Positions 32,482 through 41,339 are shown, numbered from the stretch's first letter. The stretch is 64,000 bases of DNA from UBA11740 sp049273695 (GCA_049273695.1 JBASRE010000004.1:199205-263204); one strand, 5' to 3'. Numbers and translations are program-made. Notes: generated by a model from the letters alone, not told the origin.

Positions 32482-33134
32482 AGACGGCGCGCTCACTCTT
32501 TTACAGACCCGTTATCAAAAACCTACTGTCGGTTGCGGTTATCCTTCTTTCCCAAATCTTTTTACCAGGCACCCTCGCGGCCCAATCGCCGCAAACTCTG
32601 CAACTGACGGCTGAAGTCATCGAGCAAAGGTATTGTTCGATAAACCCTGACAAGATAACTCTTCAGTTAAAGCTAAGGGTGCGCTACAGCAACCTCGGCG
32701 CTGAACGTCTGATCATCTACCAGGGCCACGATCTGTTTTACCAAATCAAAGTTCGCAGCGACGCTGCCGGCGGAGCCCCACCCTACGAAGTTCTTCTCCT
32801 GAACATGCATTATTTCGATGAGGAGTTCGAGCGCATCGACGCGAGCTCGCCCGGAAAGGTATTCGAAAAGCTGGCGCCAAAAGAAGTTTTCGAGCGCGAG
32901 TTGATCACCGGTCTTGGGGTTACCGATCACGACAAGGATCGGAGCAGTACGACGGTAAAGCCGGGGCGTCACACTGTTCACGTGATCGTGTCTACCTGGT
33001 ATCAGACGCCGCAACTCGCGGTGAAGCTTAGAGAGCAGTGGCAGCGGAAAGGCGTCTTGTGGAGCCAGCCGTTAACCTCCGTTCCCGTCAGCCTCGTCAT
33101 TGAGAAGCCGGCCGCCGCGCCGCCTTGCCGTTAA
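32478..33134 (+). CDS. Secreted protein of unknown function
   Basis: A 218-aa protein with a clear Sec signal peptide (basic start, hydrophobic LLSVAVILLSQIFLPGTLAA, likely cleavage after AA before QSPQT). The mature part is beta-rich, for example VIEQRYCSINPDKITLQLKL and LRVRYSNLGAERLIIYQG. Two cysteines (one near 53, one at the C-terminus) could form a disulfide. I recognise no family. The ATG overlaps the metG stop (ATGA), so it is translationally coupled to a synthetase with no obvious functional link. Confidence 0.7.
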   Translation: MKTARSLFYRPVIKNLLSVAVILLSQIFLPGTLAAQSPQTLQLTAEVIEQRYCSINPDKITLQLKLRVRYSNLGAERLIIYQGHDLFYQIKVRSDAAGGAPPYEVLLLNMHYFDEEFERIDASSPGKVFEKLAPKEVFERELITGLGVTDHDKDRSSTTVKPGRHTVHVIVSTWYQTPQLAVKLREQWQRKGVLWSQPLTSVPVSLVIEKPAAAPPCR

Positions 33135-33271
33135 GTTTCGCGACCACGAATTCCGCGAAATGTTGCTGACGCCTTCGGAGGGCGACGAGGTTAAACCGTC
33201 TCGGATACGTTTTGGTTCCTGATGGTGCGCGCGGCTGATGTAGTCACGCCGCGACCATCGTTGTCCTCAGT

Positions 33272-34348
33272 TCATGATTGCGCGTGGGTAAGTACGAGCA
33301 GCGCAAGATAGAAAAAATAACAGATGGTCGCGATACTGAGCAGCGCGCGGATAAAAGTACCTGTGGTGACCGAACTTAACACCAGCTCGTCACTCCACTT
33401 CTGTTGAGTTTCAAGCCTGGCCAGCGCAGCATCAGAGAAAAACAGCAATAAGAAGGTCAAAACGGCATCCGCTGTCAAAGTGATCTGCCACCAGGGCCAG
33501 CGGTCGAGAAGAACTATGGTCGAGACTACTTTCTGACTTGGAAACTTAGATTCAATATAAGCACGATCGACCATACCAAAGACCAAAGCTAGTTTGGCTG
33601 TCATTGTGGCCAGGATAATGTACGAGAGTCCGCGCCGAACCTTTTCCATCTCGCCTTCCTTAATGCGCTCCAATCGGGTTTTAAGCGACAAAGGGTTGCG
33701 CAGTGTGGATTGGGCCACCCAGATGAAGGGTGCATATGCAAGCGCGGTTGCTTTGAATGACACGCGGTAGAAAATCGAGGGCAACCAACCTAGAAGAATG
33801 ACTGGTAAGAACAAAGCAACCACGATCGCGCGCTGCCAAGTCTCGGGATACTCTTTCATCACTTCGGGAAGAAACTGAAACGTCGTGATGTTATCACTCT
33901 TGCCTTTTCCCCTAACGATTTCTAAAGGAAGAATCTCAGGAGGGTGAACAATGTCCGTGCACAGCGCTTGGCGAAGCCAGTTCTGAGGCGCGTCTTTAAT
34001 GGTTTGCAGAGGATTCCTCATTGCCCAATAAACGGTGGCCGCAATTCTTATTCCAGTTCCCACGATTGGCGTGCTAAAAACCCACACAAGGAAGGTAGCA
34101 GTCTCACTGAGATTGCTCTCGTTGAGACGGTCTAAGAACTTGGCATATATTGTTAGGCCCCAATCGATCGAACGCTCCGTTCGAAAGAGCATGAGCGGCG
34201 CAAAAACCACGGCGAAGGCGAGATATCGAAAAGTTCCAAGGTAAAGACCGACACCAACGTAAACGGAGATAGAAACTGCACACTCTAGGATCGCAAGCTT
34301 AGAAATCTCCAGATTGAGCGACGATTCGGGAGTGGAGTACGTTCGCAT
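33272..34348 (-). CDS. Polytopic membrane protein of unknown function
   Basis: A 358-aa protein with about seven hydrophobic segments (AVSISVYVGVGLYLG, LAFAVVFAPLMLF, TFLVWVFSTPIVGTG, AIVVALFLPVILLGWLPSIF, LSYIILATMTAKLALVFG, LTADAVLTFLLLFF, ALLSIATICYFFYLALLVL). A cytosolic loop in the middle carries KGKSDNITTFQFLPEV. No catalytic motif or family is recognised. Transcription runs away from tatD across a 162-bp divergent gap (34349-34510) that shows no other gene. Confidence 0.7.
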   Translation of the reverse strand: MRTYSTPESSLNLEISKLAILECAVSISVYVGVGLYLGTFRYLAFAVVFAPLMLFRTERSIDWGLTIYAKFLDRLNESNLSETATFLVWVFSTPIVGTGIRIAATVYWAMRNPLQTIKDAPQNWLRQALCTDIVHPPEILPLEIVRGKGKSDNITTFQFLPEVMKEYPETWQRAIVVALFLPVILLGWLPSIFYRVSFKATALAYAPFIWVAQSTLRNPLSLKTRLERIKEGEMEKVRRGLSYIILATMTAKLALVFGMVDRAYIESKFPSQKVVSTIVLLDRWPWWQITLTADAVLTFLLLFFSDAALARLETQQKWSDELVLSSVTTGTFIRALLSIATICYFFYLALLVLTHAQS

Positions 34349-34510
34349 CTAAGTTGAGCAATTCTGGCGAAAGGTGCTGTATATACAGGTCGCCTCGCAC
34401 ATATTACTCACGAGGTAAGGAATAGCAAGAGTTGATCGCGCGGAGTTTTGCGGTCTTGAAACGCGATCGACAGTTAACCACGACTTTGACTTACCGACTC
34501 AGAACCTTCA

Positions 34511-35302
34511 ATGCCCTTCGTTGATTCTCACTGCCACATTGACGGGCCCGAATACGACGCCGACCGCGACGAGGTGATCGCGCGGGCGCGCGACGCGGGT
34601 GTCACGACGATGCTTAATGTCGGCACCGGCGATCCACACAGCGGTGCGTTTGAACGAGCCGTGGCGTTGGCCAAGCAGCATCCGGAAGTTTATTGCGCGA
34701 TCGGCGTTCACCCGCACGACGCAAAATTGTTTGACGAAGCGGCCCAGCAACGATTGCTTGATTTGGCGAAGCAAAGTTCACGTGTCGTTGCCTGGGGCGA
34801 GATTGGTCTCGACTATCATTATGATCATTCACCACGCGAAGTGCAGCGCGATGTCTTGCGCCGCCAGCTCGTCATCGCGCGCAAACTGAAGTTGCCGGTA
34901 GTGATTCATTCCCGCGCAGCCGACGAAGACACAATCGCGATCTTGCGCGAAGAACTCACCGGCTACGACCGTGCCGGCGTGTTGCATTGTTTCGGCGGGA
35001 GCTTACCAATGGCTGAGCAGGCCATCGAACTTGGATTCTTCATTTCTTTTGCCGGCAATCTCACTTTTAAGAAAGCCGACGACCTGCGCGCCATCGCGCG
35101 CCAACTTCCACTTGAGCGGTTGCTCGTCGAGACAGACTGTCCGTATCTGACGCCCGTCCCATTCCGCGGCAAACGCAATGAACCGGCGCGAGTGGTGGAG
35201 ACGGCAAAGTTTCTGGCGGAATTAAAAGATGTCACCCCGGAAGAACTGGGACGGGTCACATCCGAGAACTTCGCGCGACTATTTGGAGTGCGCCGCGCGT
35301 AG
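34511..35302 (+). CDS. tatD: TatD-family metal-dependent hydrolase
   Basis: A 263-aa TIM-barrel deoxyribonuclease/hydrolase of the TatD family. The metal ligands appear as DSHCHID (His-x-His), AWGEIGLDYHY (Glu), VIHSRAADED (His), VLHCFGGS (His) and VETDCPYLTP (Asp). TatD enzymes trim DNA in repair and quality control or act on D-aminoacyl-tRNA; which applies here is not clear. Its stop overlaps a nested repeat element. Confidence 0.94.
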   Translation: MPFVDSHCHIDGPEYDADRDEVIARARDAGVTTMLNVGTGDPHSGAFERAVALAKQHPEVYCAIGVHPHDAKLFDEAAQQRLLDLAKQSSRVVAWGEIGLDYHYDHSPREVQRDVLRRQLVIARKLKLPVVIHSRAADEDTIAILREELTGYDRAGVLHCFGGSLPMAEQAIELGFFISFAGNLTFKKADDLRAIARQLPLERLLVETDCPYLTPVPFRGKRNEPARVVETAKFLAELKDVTPEELGRVTSENFARLFGVRRA

Positions 35303-35422
35303 ACTTTCGTCTCCGCTGTCAGTAGTCAGTTGTCAGTTGTCAGTGGCCAGTTGGAAAAGAGATGCAACTGACAACGGACTACTGACCACTGACGAACCGG
35401 CACAGACTGACGTCTATGCTAC
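35297..35422. repeat. Family A palindrome split by a GTCAGT-type inverted repeat
   Basis: The outer arms GTAGACTTTCGTCT (35299) and CAGACTGACGTCTATGCTAC (35403) resemble family A. Between them sits a different inverted repeat: GTCAGTAGTCAGTTGTCAGT (35319) against CAACTGACAACGGACTACTG (35365). This looks like one repeat inserted into another. Confidence 0.7.
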
Positions 35423-35487
35423 CCCTTAGAGAAGACTTTCACATGCTCCGCGTTTGGTGTTATTCTTCGAGCAATTACGGATTACTC

Positions 35488-35985
35488 ATGGCCCAGCAGA
35501 ATTCATTCGACATCACGTCGCAAGTTGACCGCGCGGAGATCACAAACGCCATCAATCAGACGACTAAGGAAATCCAGCAGCGCTTCGATTTCAAAGGCAG
35601 CCACGCCGAAGTGAAGCTCGAAGAGAAAGAGCTGGTGCTGGCGGCCGAAGACGAAACCAGGCTGCGAAACATGAACGACATTCTCCAGCAGAAGCTGGTG
35701 CGGCGCGGCGTGCCTCTGAAGGCTTTGAGCTATGGGAAAGTTGAGCCGGCGGCCGGCGGCACGGTTCGTCAGCATGTGCAGATTCAGCAGGGCATTCCGC
35801 AAGAGAAGGCGAAGGAGATTGTGAAGGCCATCAAGGATTCAAAGGCCAAGGTCCAGGCTTCGATTCAGGGTGATTTGGTTCGCGTTTCCGGTAAGGACCG
35901 CGACACTTTACAGACGGTGATCGCTAACCTGAAGGCGAAGGACTTCGGAATTAATATGCAGTTTACGAATTACCGATCGAACTAG
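35488..35985 (+). CDS. yajQ: YajQ-family nucleotide-binding protein
   Basis: A 165-aa YajQ (DUF520) protein starting at the ATG at 35488 (MAQQNSFDITSQVDRAEIT). An upstream ATG at 35416 is in frame but lies in repeat/leader sequence. The conserved core IQQRFDFKGSHAEV is present, as is the C-terminus LKAKDFGINMQFTNYR. Members bind c-di-GMP in some bacteria (for example as a transcription co-regulator in Xanthomonas) and RNA/tRNA in others. Given two c-di-GMP enzymes at 3100-8926 it is a candidate effector; that link is inference. Confidence 0.95.
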   Translation: MAQQNSFDITSQVDRAEITNAINQTTKEIQQRFDFKGSHAEVKLEEKELVLAAEDETRLRNMNDILQQKLVRRGVPLKALSYGKVEPAAGGTVRQHVQIQQGIPQEKAKEIVKAIKDSKAKVQASIQGDLVRVSGKDRDTLQTVIANLKAKDFGINMQFTNYRSN

Positions 35986-36066
35986 TGGAACAGACTTCAG
36001 TCTGTTGTTAAGACTAAGGCGGACTCGATCAATTGAAGACAATCACAGACTAAAGTCTGTGCCACT
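35984..36066. repeat. Bipartite palindrome, family A
   Basis: AGTGGAACAGACTTCAGTCT and ATCACAGACTAAAGTCTGTG then CCACT are inverse arms about 34 bp apart. The element begins at the yajQ stop codon (within TAG) and ends 8 bases before the next ATG, filling the whole gap. Confidence 0.85.
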
Positions 36067-36074
36067 CACGACCA

Positions 36075-37097
36075 ATGACGACGGCAACTACCCAATCAGC
36101 GCTCCTCGACGACGTGCAGCTTACTGCTCGGCGCATCTTTGAGTTGATCGCGCCGGAGTTGCACCTGGTCGAGGAAGAGTTCGAGCGGCAGGCGCGTTCG
36201 AACATCCAGGTCATTGCCTACATCGGCGAGTACCTGCGGCGCTCAGGCGGCAAACGCGTGCGACCGGCGCTGACGATTCTTTCGAACTACGCCGTCGGCG
36301 GTGATGGCTCAAACGTCAGTTCGATTCGCATGGCCACCGTGATGGAATTTCTGCACACGGCCACACTCGTACACGACGATGTGATCGACAAAGCCGAGAC
36401 CCGTCGCAACCGTCCGTCGATCAACTCGGAATTTGGAAATCAGACGGCCGTATTGATGGGCGACTGGCTTTACATGTCCGCGTTCGAGACCAGTCTCGCC
36501 GAACGCTCGCTGGCAATCCTCGACATTCTCACGGCGGTCACTCGCAAGATGACCGAAGGCGAGCTGCTGCAACTGACCCTCCTCGGGCGAACGGATATTT
36601 CTGAAGAGCAGTACTTCGATGTGATCGAGCGCAAGACGGCCTACCTGTTCAGCGCGTGTTGTGAAATCGGCGCGCTGCTCGGTGGGGCGGATACGAACAC
36701 GCAAGCGAGACTGCGCGATTACGGAATGAACCTGGGCACCGCGTTCCAGCTAGTCGATGACCTGCTGGACTTCACCGGCACGGAAGAGTCGCTGGGCAAG
36801 CCTGCGGGAGCCGACCTGATCGAAGGCAAGGTTTCACTTCCTCTGATCTTTCTGCTTCAGCGAAATCCTGAATGGCGAACCGGAATTCAGTCGGTGATCG
36901 CGGACCAGGGCTACGAAAGCATCTCACGCGCGAGTCTGATTGAGGCTTTGCAGGAAACAGGCGCGCTGCAATTGGCCAAGGAGCGTGCGGTGGAATACGC
37001 AGAAGCCGCGCGTAACTCGCTCAATGGACTGAATGACTGCCCGCACGCCCAGGCCCTCGCCGCGATTCCCACCTATATCGTCGAACGAGATCGATAA
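36075..37097 (+). CDS. Long-chain polyprenyl diphosphate synthase
   Basis: A 340-aa trans-isoprenyl diphosphate synthase (IspB/HepT/octaprenyl type), likely making the side chain of menaquinone or ubiquinone from farnesyl diphosphate and isopentenyl diphosphate. Motifs: GGKRVRPALTI (substrate binding), first Asp-rich LVHDDVIDKAETRR, second Asp-rich QLVDDLLDFTG, and ERKTAYLFSACCEIGA. The residues just before the first Asp-rich motif (MEFLHTATLVHDD) have small side chains, in keeping with a long product. Chain length cannot be read reliably. Confidence 0.93.
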   Translation: MTTATTQSALLDDVQLTARRIFELIAPELHLVEEEFERQARSNIQVIAYIGEYLRRSGGKRVRPALTILSNYAVGGDGSNVSSIRMATVMEFLHTATLVHDDVIDKAETRRNRPSINSEFGNQTAVLMGDWLYMSAFETSLAERSLAILDILTAVTRKMTEGELLQLTLLGRTDISEEQYFDVIERKTAYLFSACCEIGALLGGADTNTQARLRDYGMNLGTAFQLVDDLLDFTGTEESLGKPAGADLIEGKVSLPLIFLLQRNPEWRTGIQSVIADQGYESISRASLIEALQETGALQLAKERAVEYAEAARNSLNGLNDCPHAQALAAIPTYIVERDR

Positions 37098-37162
37098 AGT
37101 CATTGCCAACCGACAGGCCTCAATCTACAATCTGCACTGGCAGTTGAAGTGGTCAGTTAACG

Positions 37163-37398
37163 ATGCCGACCGTTCTGCGAAATGGGCCCTATCGGTTCTT
37201 TTTCTATGCCGGAGATCGCGAAGAGCCACCGCACATACATGTAGAACGTGACGATTGTCTCGCAAAGTTTGGCTTGAACCGGTTCGACTTCAACGCAGCG
37301 GCGGCTTTGGCAGTAGTGAGATTAGCCGAATTGAGAAACTAGTTCCCGAACAGTCAGAGCAACTCCTGAAGAGCTGGAATGAATACTTTAGTCACTGA
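37163..37398 (+). pseudogene. DUF4160 gene with a one-base frameshift
   Basis: From the ATG at 37163 the frame encodes MPTVLRNGPYRFFFYAGD, then EEPPHIHVERDDCLAKF, the hallmark of DUF4160. It then runs into nonsense and stops. Shifting frame at the TTT run (37268-37270) restores WLEPVRLQRSGGFGSSEISR, then IEKLVPEQSEQLLKSWNEYF and a TGA at 37396, again typical. Adding one T (TTTTGG) would give an intact protein of about 78 aa. So it is a recent pseudogene, a phase-variable homopolymer, or a sequencing error. The restored frame overlaps the next gene by 20 bases. Confidence 0.85.
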
Positions 37399-37684
37399 CA
37401 TCCGAGCACAAGCAGTGAACATCGACGAAGACAGTCTAACTGTCGATCTCTACGACGGCCGTTCTCTCAGTGTACCGCTGGCCTGGTATCCGCGGCTTAA
37501 TCATGCAACGGCGGCTGAGCAACTGAACTGGCGTTGGATTGGAGATCGAGAAGGGATTCATTGGCCGGATCTGGACGAAGACATCAGCATTCAAAACTTG
37601 GTGCTTGGCCAGCCCTCGGGCGAGAGTCAGGAATCATTCCGTCGCTGGCTCGATACGCGTAACGTAGTTAATCGCCATGGCTAA
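37379..37684 (+). CDS. DUF2442 family protein
   Basis: A 101-aa DUF2442 protein: DGRSLSVPLAWYPRL, then IGDREGIHWPDLDEDISIQN, the standard family signature. DUF2442 genes often follow DUF4160 genes, as here, and the pair has been suggested to be toxin-antitoxin-like; that remains unproven. Its ATG lies inside the end of the frameshifted DUF4160 gene, and its stop overlaps the start of the next gene by 8 bases, so three reading frames are chained. Confidence 0.9.
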   Translation: MNTLVTDIRAQAVNIDEDSLTVDLYDGRSLSVPLAWYPRLNHATAAEQLNWRWIGDREGIHWPDLDEDISIQNLVLGQPSGESQESFRRWLDTRNVVNRHG

Positions 37685-38255
37685 CGAAACCCTCATCGCC
37701 CGACTTGAGCTAAGCCTGCGGCAATCGCGCGCGGCGCGAACTCGTCTGGCGGCGCGTCTCGCCGAGCTGGAATCCGAATCTGAGATCATTCGCGCTGAGT
37801 TGGCCGAGATGGACACCCTCGCCGGTCAAACTGAAGCCGCGATATTTCGCCTGCTCTCGAATGTGATGACCGGGCCGGCGACTCAGGTCGGAACGCGTTC
37901 GGTTGGTGAATTGGAAGTTGAGATACAGCGCCGGCTGGCTCACGCTGAACTGGCAGAGCATCCGTCGGCCCCGGTTCGTCACAATGTGCCGCCGATCAAA
38001 TCGAACGTCACCGCCATTGACGACCGGTTCTATGACCGTACGATTCCCCAAGCCGCGACCATGCTTCTACGAGAGGCCAACGGCCCGCTTCATGTTAATG
38101 AGATCTACAACCGCCTGATGGAAGGTGGATTCAGTTTCACCGGCAACAACCCCACAATCAGCATTGCCGTTTCGTTGAACCGCAACACCCGCTTCCGTAA
38201 AGTCGCACCCGGAACATTCGATTTGGTGATAAAGGACGCGGCGAAGGCGAGCTGA
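37677..38255 (+). CDS. Coiled-coil protein with HARE-HTH winged-helix domain
   Basis: A 192-aa protein. The N-terminal 55 residues form a heptad-like helix (SRAARTRLAARLAELESESE, then IIRAELAEM). A linker leads to a C-terminal winged-helix resembling HARE-HTH (PQAATMLLREANGPLHVNEI, then NNPTISIAVSLNRN, then KVAPGTFDLV). HARE-HTH domains are found in chromatin proteins and bacterial restriction or nuclease proteins and are thought to read modified DNA. It overlaps the DUF2442 gene by 8 bases and could regulate the cassette. Function unknown. Confidence 0.75.
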   Translation: MANETLIARLELSLRQSRAARTRLAARLAELESESEIIRAELAEMDTLAGQTEAAIFRLLSNVMTGPATQVGTRSVGELEVEIQRRLAHAELAEHPSAPVRHNVPPIKSNVTAIDDRFYDRTIPQAATMLLREANGPLHVNEIYNRLMEGGFSFTGNNPTISIAVSLNRNTRFRKVAPGTFDLVIKDAAKAS

Positions 38256-38313
38256 GAATTATTGAATCATTGGTTCATTGACTCAATGGATCAATGAACA
38301 AATGGATCAATTC
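38256..38313. terminator. Inverted repeat between convergent genes
   Basis: GAATTATTGAATCATTGGTT followed by CATTGA is mirrored by TCAATGAACAAATGGATCAATTC (23 bp, shown in part), with several mismatches. It separates the plus-strand HARE-HTH gene and the minus-strand mutS stop. It may end transcription in both directions, or be another dispersed repeat. Confidence 0.5.
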
Positions 38314-38318
38314 TTCCT

Positions 38319-41300
38319 TCACACCAGCTTTTTCTTCATCTCTTCCAGCATCGTCTTCGCGTCCGAATCACTCATCTTCTCGACATTAGCCGCGCGTAAT
38401 TCATCGACGACTTTCTGATTCGCTAAATCGAACAGGGAGTTCTGCGCAGCAAGACGGCGGCGGCCCGCCCGGCTCGCGGCCTTCGTCAACGCTTGCTCTT
38501 CAACGGCAGTCGAGCCCGCGGAAGCAGCAACCACGCGCTGCGACTCGAGGACTGATTCCTCTTCCGCAAACACATCCAGCTCATATCGTTCGAGCCGCTG
38601 CAGGACTTCGCGTGCGCGCGCTAAGGCAGCGGGCGGCATGCCTGCCAGTCGCGCCACTTCAATTCCATAAGACTTCGACGCGATGCCACGCTCGAGTCGA
38701 TGTAAGAAAACGACCTCTCCCTCACGTTCCGTCGCGGTGATTTGATAGTTCTGCGCGCCGGGCAGACGCTCAGCCAGTTCAGTCAGCTCGTGATAATGCG
38801 TCGCGAACAAAGTCTTCGCCGCGTGCTCAGATGAATCGTGCAGGTACTCAGCCACGGCCCAGGCGATCGACAAGCCATCGAAGGTCGCCGTCCCGCGACC
38901 GATCTCGTCAAGCAACACAAGCGATCGCGGCGTCGCGTTGTGCAGGATCGCCGCGGTCTCTGTCATCTCGACCATGAAGGTCGAGCGGCCGCGCGCGAGA
39001 TCATCCGAAGCTCCAACCCGCGTCCAGACGCGATCGAGCAAAGGCAACTTAGCTTTCTCAGCCGGGACGAACGATCCCATCTGCGCGAGGATTGAAATGA
39101 TGGCCGTCTGACGCAGCACCGTGCTCTTGCCACCCATGTTCGGTCCCGTGATGATCAGCAGGCGATCAGTCGAGTTGTTCAGATAGACGCTGTTCGGCAC
39201 GAACGGTTCTTCATTGAAGACCTCGATCACCGGATGGCGGCCGTGGATGATTTCGATTTCGTCGCCATCGTGCATTGCCGGCTTCACGCAACGACGCCGC
39301 ACCGCCGTCTCAGCCAACGAAGAGACCGCGTCCAGACACGCGAGCGCGCGCGCCGTGGCTTGAATCCGCAAAGTCTCAGCCGCAACCTGCCGGCAGACGA
39401 GCGAAAAGATTTCCGACTCCATTTGCAGGATGCGTTCTTCCGCGCCGAGCACTTTCGCTTCGTACTCTTTCAAGGCGGGAGTGGTGAAGCGTTCGGCGTT
39501 CGCCAGAGTTTGCCGCCGTTCGTAATCGTCAGGCACGCGCGCCGCATTCGCCTTCGACACTTCCAGGAAATAGCCGAACACGTTGTTAAAGCGGATCCGC
39601 AAGGTGCCGATGCCCGTCCGCGCGCGCTCTTCGGCTTCCATCGCGGCTATTGTTTGTTTGGCGTCTCGACTAAGAGACCGCAGTTCGTCGAGCTCGGTTG
39701 AGTAGCCCGCGCGAATCACGCCGCCGTCGATTACTTTCGGTGGAGGATCGTCTTCGATCGCATTACCGATGAGTTCGCGCACGTCCGCCAGCTCATCGGC
39801 CGCGTCGTTGAGGACCTGGAGCAGGGAAGAGTCAGCATTCGCTAACGCCTCGCGAATGTGGGGGACCTGATCGAGCGAGCGTCGCAGCGCCACCAAGTCG
39901 CGCGGGGTGGCCGAGCCAAGATTCAAGCGACCCGTCAAGCGCTCAACGTCCGCAACTTCTTTCAGCAGCACACGCAAACGATCGCGCTTCATGTGCGACG
40001 CGTGCAGTTCCGCGACGGCGCCGTGACGCGCTTCTATCTCACCACGCCTGATCGAAGGACGGAGCAACCAGGATCGCAGCAGACGCGCGCCCATGCCCGT
40101 CACTGTCTCGTCGATCACGTCGAGCAGCGAGCGCGACGCGCCGCCCATCGCTTCAACCAACTCGAGATTGCGGACGGTGATTTGATCGAGAACGAGATGA
40201 TCCTGCGGCTCGAAGTAAACGATGTCCGCGATGTGCGCGGCCGCGGCGCGTTGCGTCTCTTGCGCATAGCGCAGGCACGAGCCGGCGGCGCGAATCGCTT
40301 CGTGCTTGCGTGTCAGACCGTAACCATCGAGCGACCGCACGCCGAACTGTTTAATAAGGAGCGCCGCGCAGTCGTCCGTTTGCCAAAGCCAATCGTCCAG
40401 GGGGGTCAAGGCAGCGGAAAGGGTGTTGGGTGTCGGGTGTTGGGTGTCGCGGCTTTGCCGCAGCACATTGCGGTAAGCCTCCGGCTTACCGGCTTGTTGC
40501 TCGTGAGATTCTTCGGAGGCGACGCCTCCGATTCCCTCTCCCTCTGGGAGAGGGTCAGGGTGAGGGCTTACGGCGGGAGGAGTTTCCATTCTTTCTATTT
40601 CATCGGCTGAGCTGAGTTCAGCCGATGACGATCCTTCTTTAAGGTCTTCTGTCGTAGAGCTTCGCTCCCTTACCCCAGCCCTCTCCCAAGGGGAGAGGGA
40701 GTTCCTGCCGTCTGCCTCCTGCCGACTGCCTCCTGATTCCAGCGGCAACGGCGCTGTCTTCTGCTCGCTCCTGAATCCCGCCCGCACCAAAGCACTCAGC
40801 GCCTGCGGAAAGATCAATTCGCGCGGCGCGTACGACTCGATGTCCGCGACGATTTTCTCCCACGCGTCCTTGCCCGTCGCCTGTGTCGCGCGAAATTCGC
40901 CGGTCGAGATATCGAGGAACGCGGCGCCGACTGTCTCGCCTTGCGCACATACGGCCGCGAGGTAAACCGATTCACGCGGTTCGAGCAGTTGCGGATCGAT
41001 GGGTGTGCCCGGCGTAACGATGCGCACCACTTCGCGCTTCACCAGCTTCTTCGTCTTTGAAGCGTCCTCGGTCTGCTCGCAAATAGCGACGCGATAACCC
41101 TTGCGCACCAGCTTCGCGATGTAGTTCGCCGCCGAGTGATGCGGCACGCCGCACATTGGAATGGGATCTTTGCTGTCTTTCTGACGCGCGGTGAGCGTGA
41201 TTTGCAGTTCGCGCGCGCCGGTCACCGCGTCTTCAAAGAACAACTCGTAAAAGTCGCCGAGCCGAAAGAAGAGAAGCGTACCGGGATGCTGTGCTTTCAG

Positions 41301-41339
41301 CTCCTGATACTGGCGAACCATGGGGGTTGAGTTGGACAT
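38319..41339 (-). CDS. mutS: DNA mismatch repair protein MutS with a repeat-derived insertion
   Basis: Recognises mismatches and signals to MutL. It is 1006 aa, against about 850-880 for typical MutS1. Mismatch-contact motif is FFRLGDFYELF. The ATPase has GPNMGGKSTVLRQ (Walker A), VLLDEIGRGTATFDG (Walker B) and TLFATHYHELTEL. The extra length lies mostly in the connector domain, about residues 199-310: NSLSPWERAGVRERSS, later SPHPDPLPEGEG and RDTQHPTPNTLS, peptides encoded by hairpin repeats rather than MutS sequence. The frame continues correctly into ALTPLDDWLWQTDD. Whether function is kept is unknown. No mutL in the window. Confidence 0.95.
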   Translation of the reverse strand: MSNSTPMVRQYQELKAQHPGTLLFFRLGDFYELFFEDAVTGARELQITLTARQKDSKDPIPMCGVPHHSAANYIAKLVRKGYRVAICEQTEDASKTKKLVKREVVRIVTPGTPIDPQLLEPRESVYLAAVCAQGETVGAAFLDISTGEFRATQATGKDAWEKIVADIESYAPRELIFPQALSALVRAGFRSEQKTAPLPLESGGSRQEADGRNSLSPWERAGVRERSSTTEDLKEGSSSAELSSADEIERMETPPAVSPHPDPLPEGEGIGGVASEESHEQQAGKPEAYRNVLRQSRDTQHPTPNTLSAALTPLDDWLWQTDDCAALLIKQFGVRSLDGYGLTRKHEAIRAAGSCLRYAQETQRAAAAHIADIVYFEPQDHLVLDQITVRNLELVEAMGGASRSLLDVIDETVTGMGARLLRSWLLRPSIRRGEIEARHGAVAELHASHMKRDRLRVLLKEVADVERLTGRLNLGSATPRDLVALRRSLDQVPHIREALANADSSLLQVLNDAADELADVRELIGNAIEDDPPPKVIDGGVIRAGYSTELDELRSLSRDAKQTIAAMEAEERARTGIGTLRIRFNNVFGYFLEVSKANAARVPDDYERRQTLANAERFTTPALKEYEAKVLGAEERILQMESEIFSLVCRQVAAETLRIQATARALACLDAVSSLAETAVRRRCVKPAMHDGDEIEIIHGRHPVIEVFNEEPFVPNSVYLNNSTDRLLIITGPNMGGKSTVLRQTAIISILAQMGSFVPAEKAKLPLLDRVWTRVGASDDLARGRSTFMVEMTETAAILHNATPRSLVLLDEIGRGTATFDGLSIAWAVAEYLHDSSEHAAKTLFATHYHELTELAERLPGAQNYQITATEREGEVVFLHRLERGIASKSYGIEVARLAGMPPAALARAREVLQRLERYELDVFAEEESVLESQRVVAASAGSTAVEEQALTKAASRAGRRRLAAQNSLFDLANQKVVDELRAANVEKMSDSDAKTMLEEMKKKLV
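40405..40745. repeat. Dispersed-repeat block inside mutS
   Basis: About 340 bp made of repeat pieces: GGGTGTTGGGTGTCGGGTGT (near 40420), CTCTCCCTCTGGGAGAGGGT (near 40535), CCAGCCCTCTCCCAAGGGGA (near 40675) and CTGCCGTCTGCCTCCTGCCG (near 40708). Small palindromes are visible in each. Length and phase leave mutS open. The argS insert uses a similar CCCTCTCC/GGAGAGGG hairpin. Confidence 0.8.
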
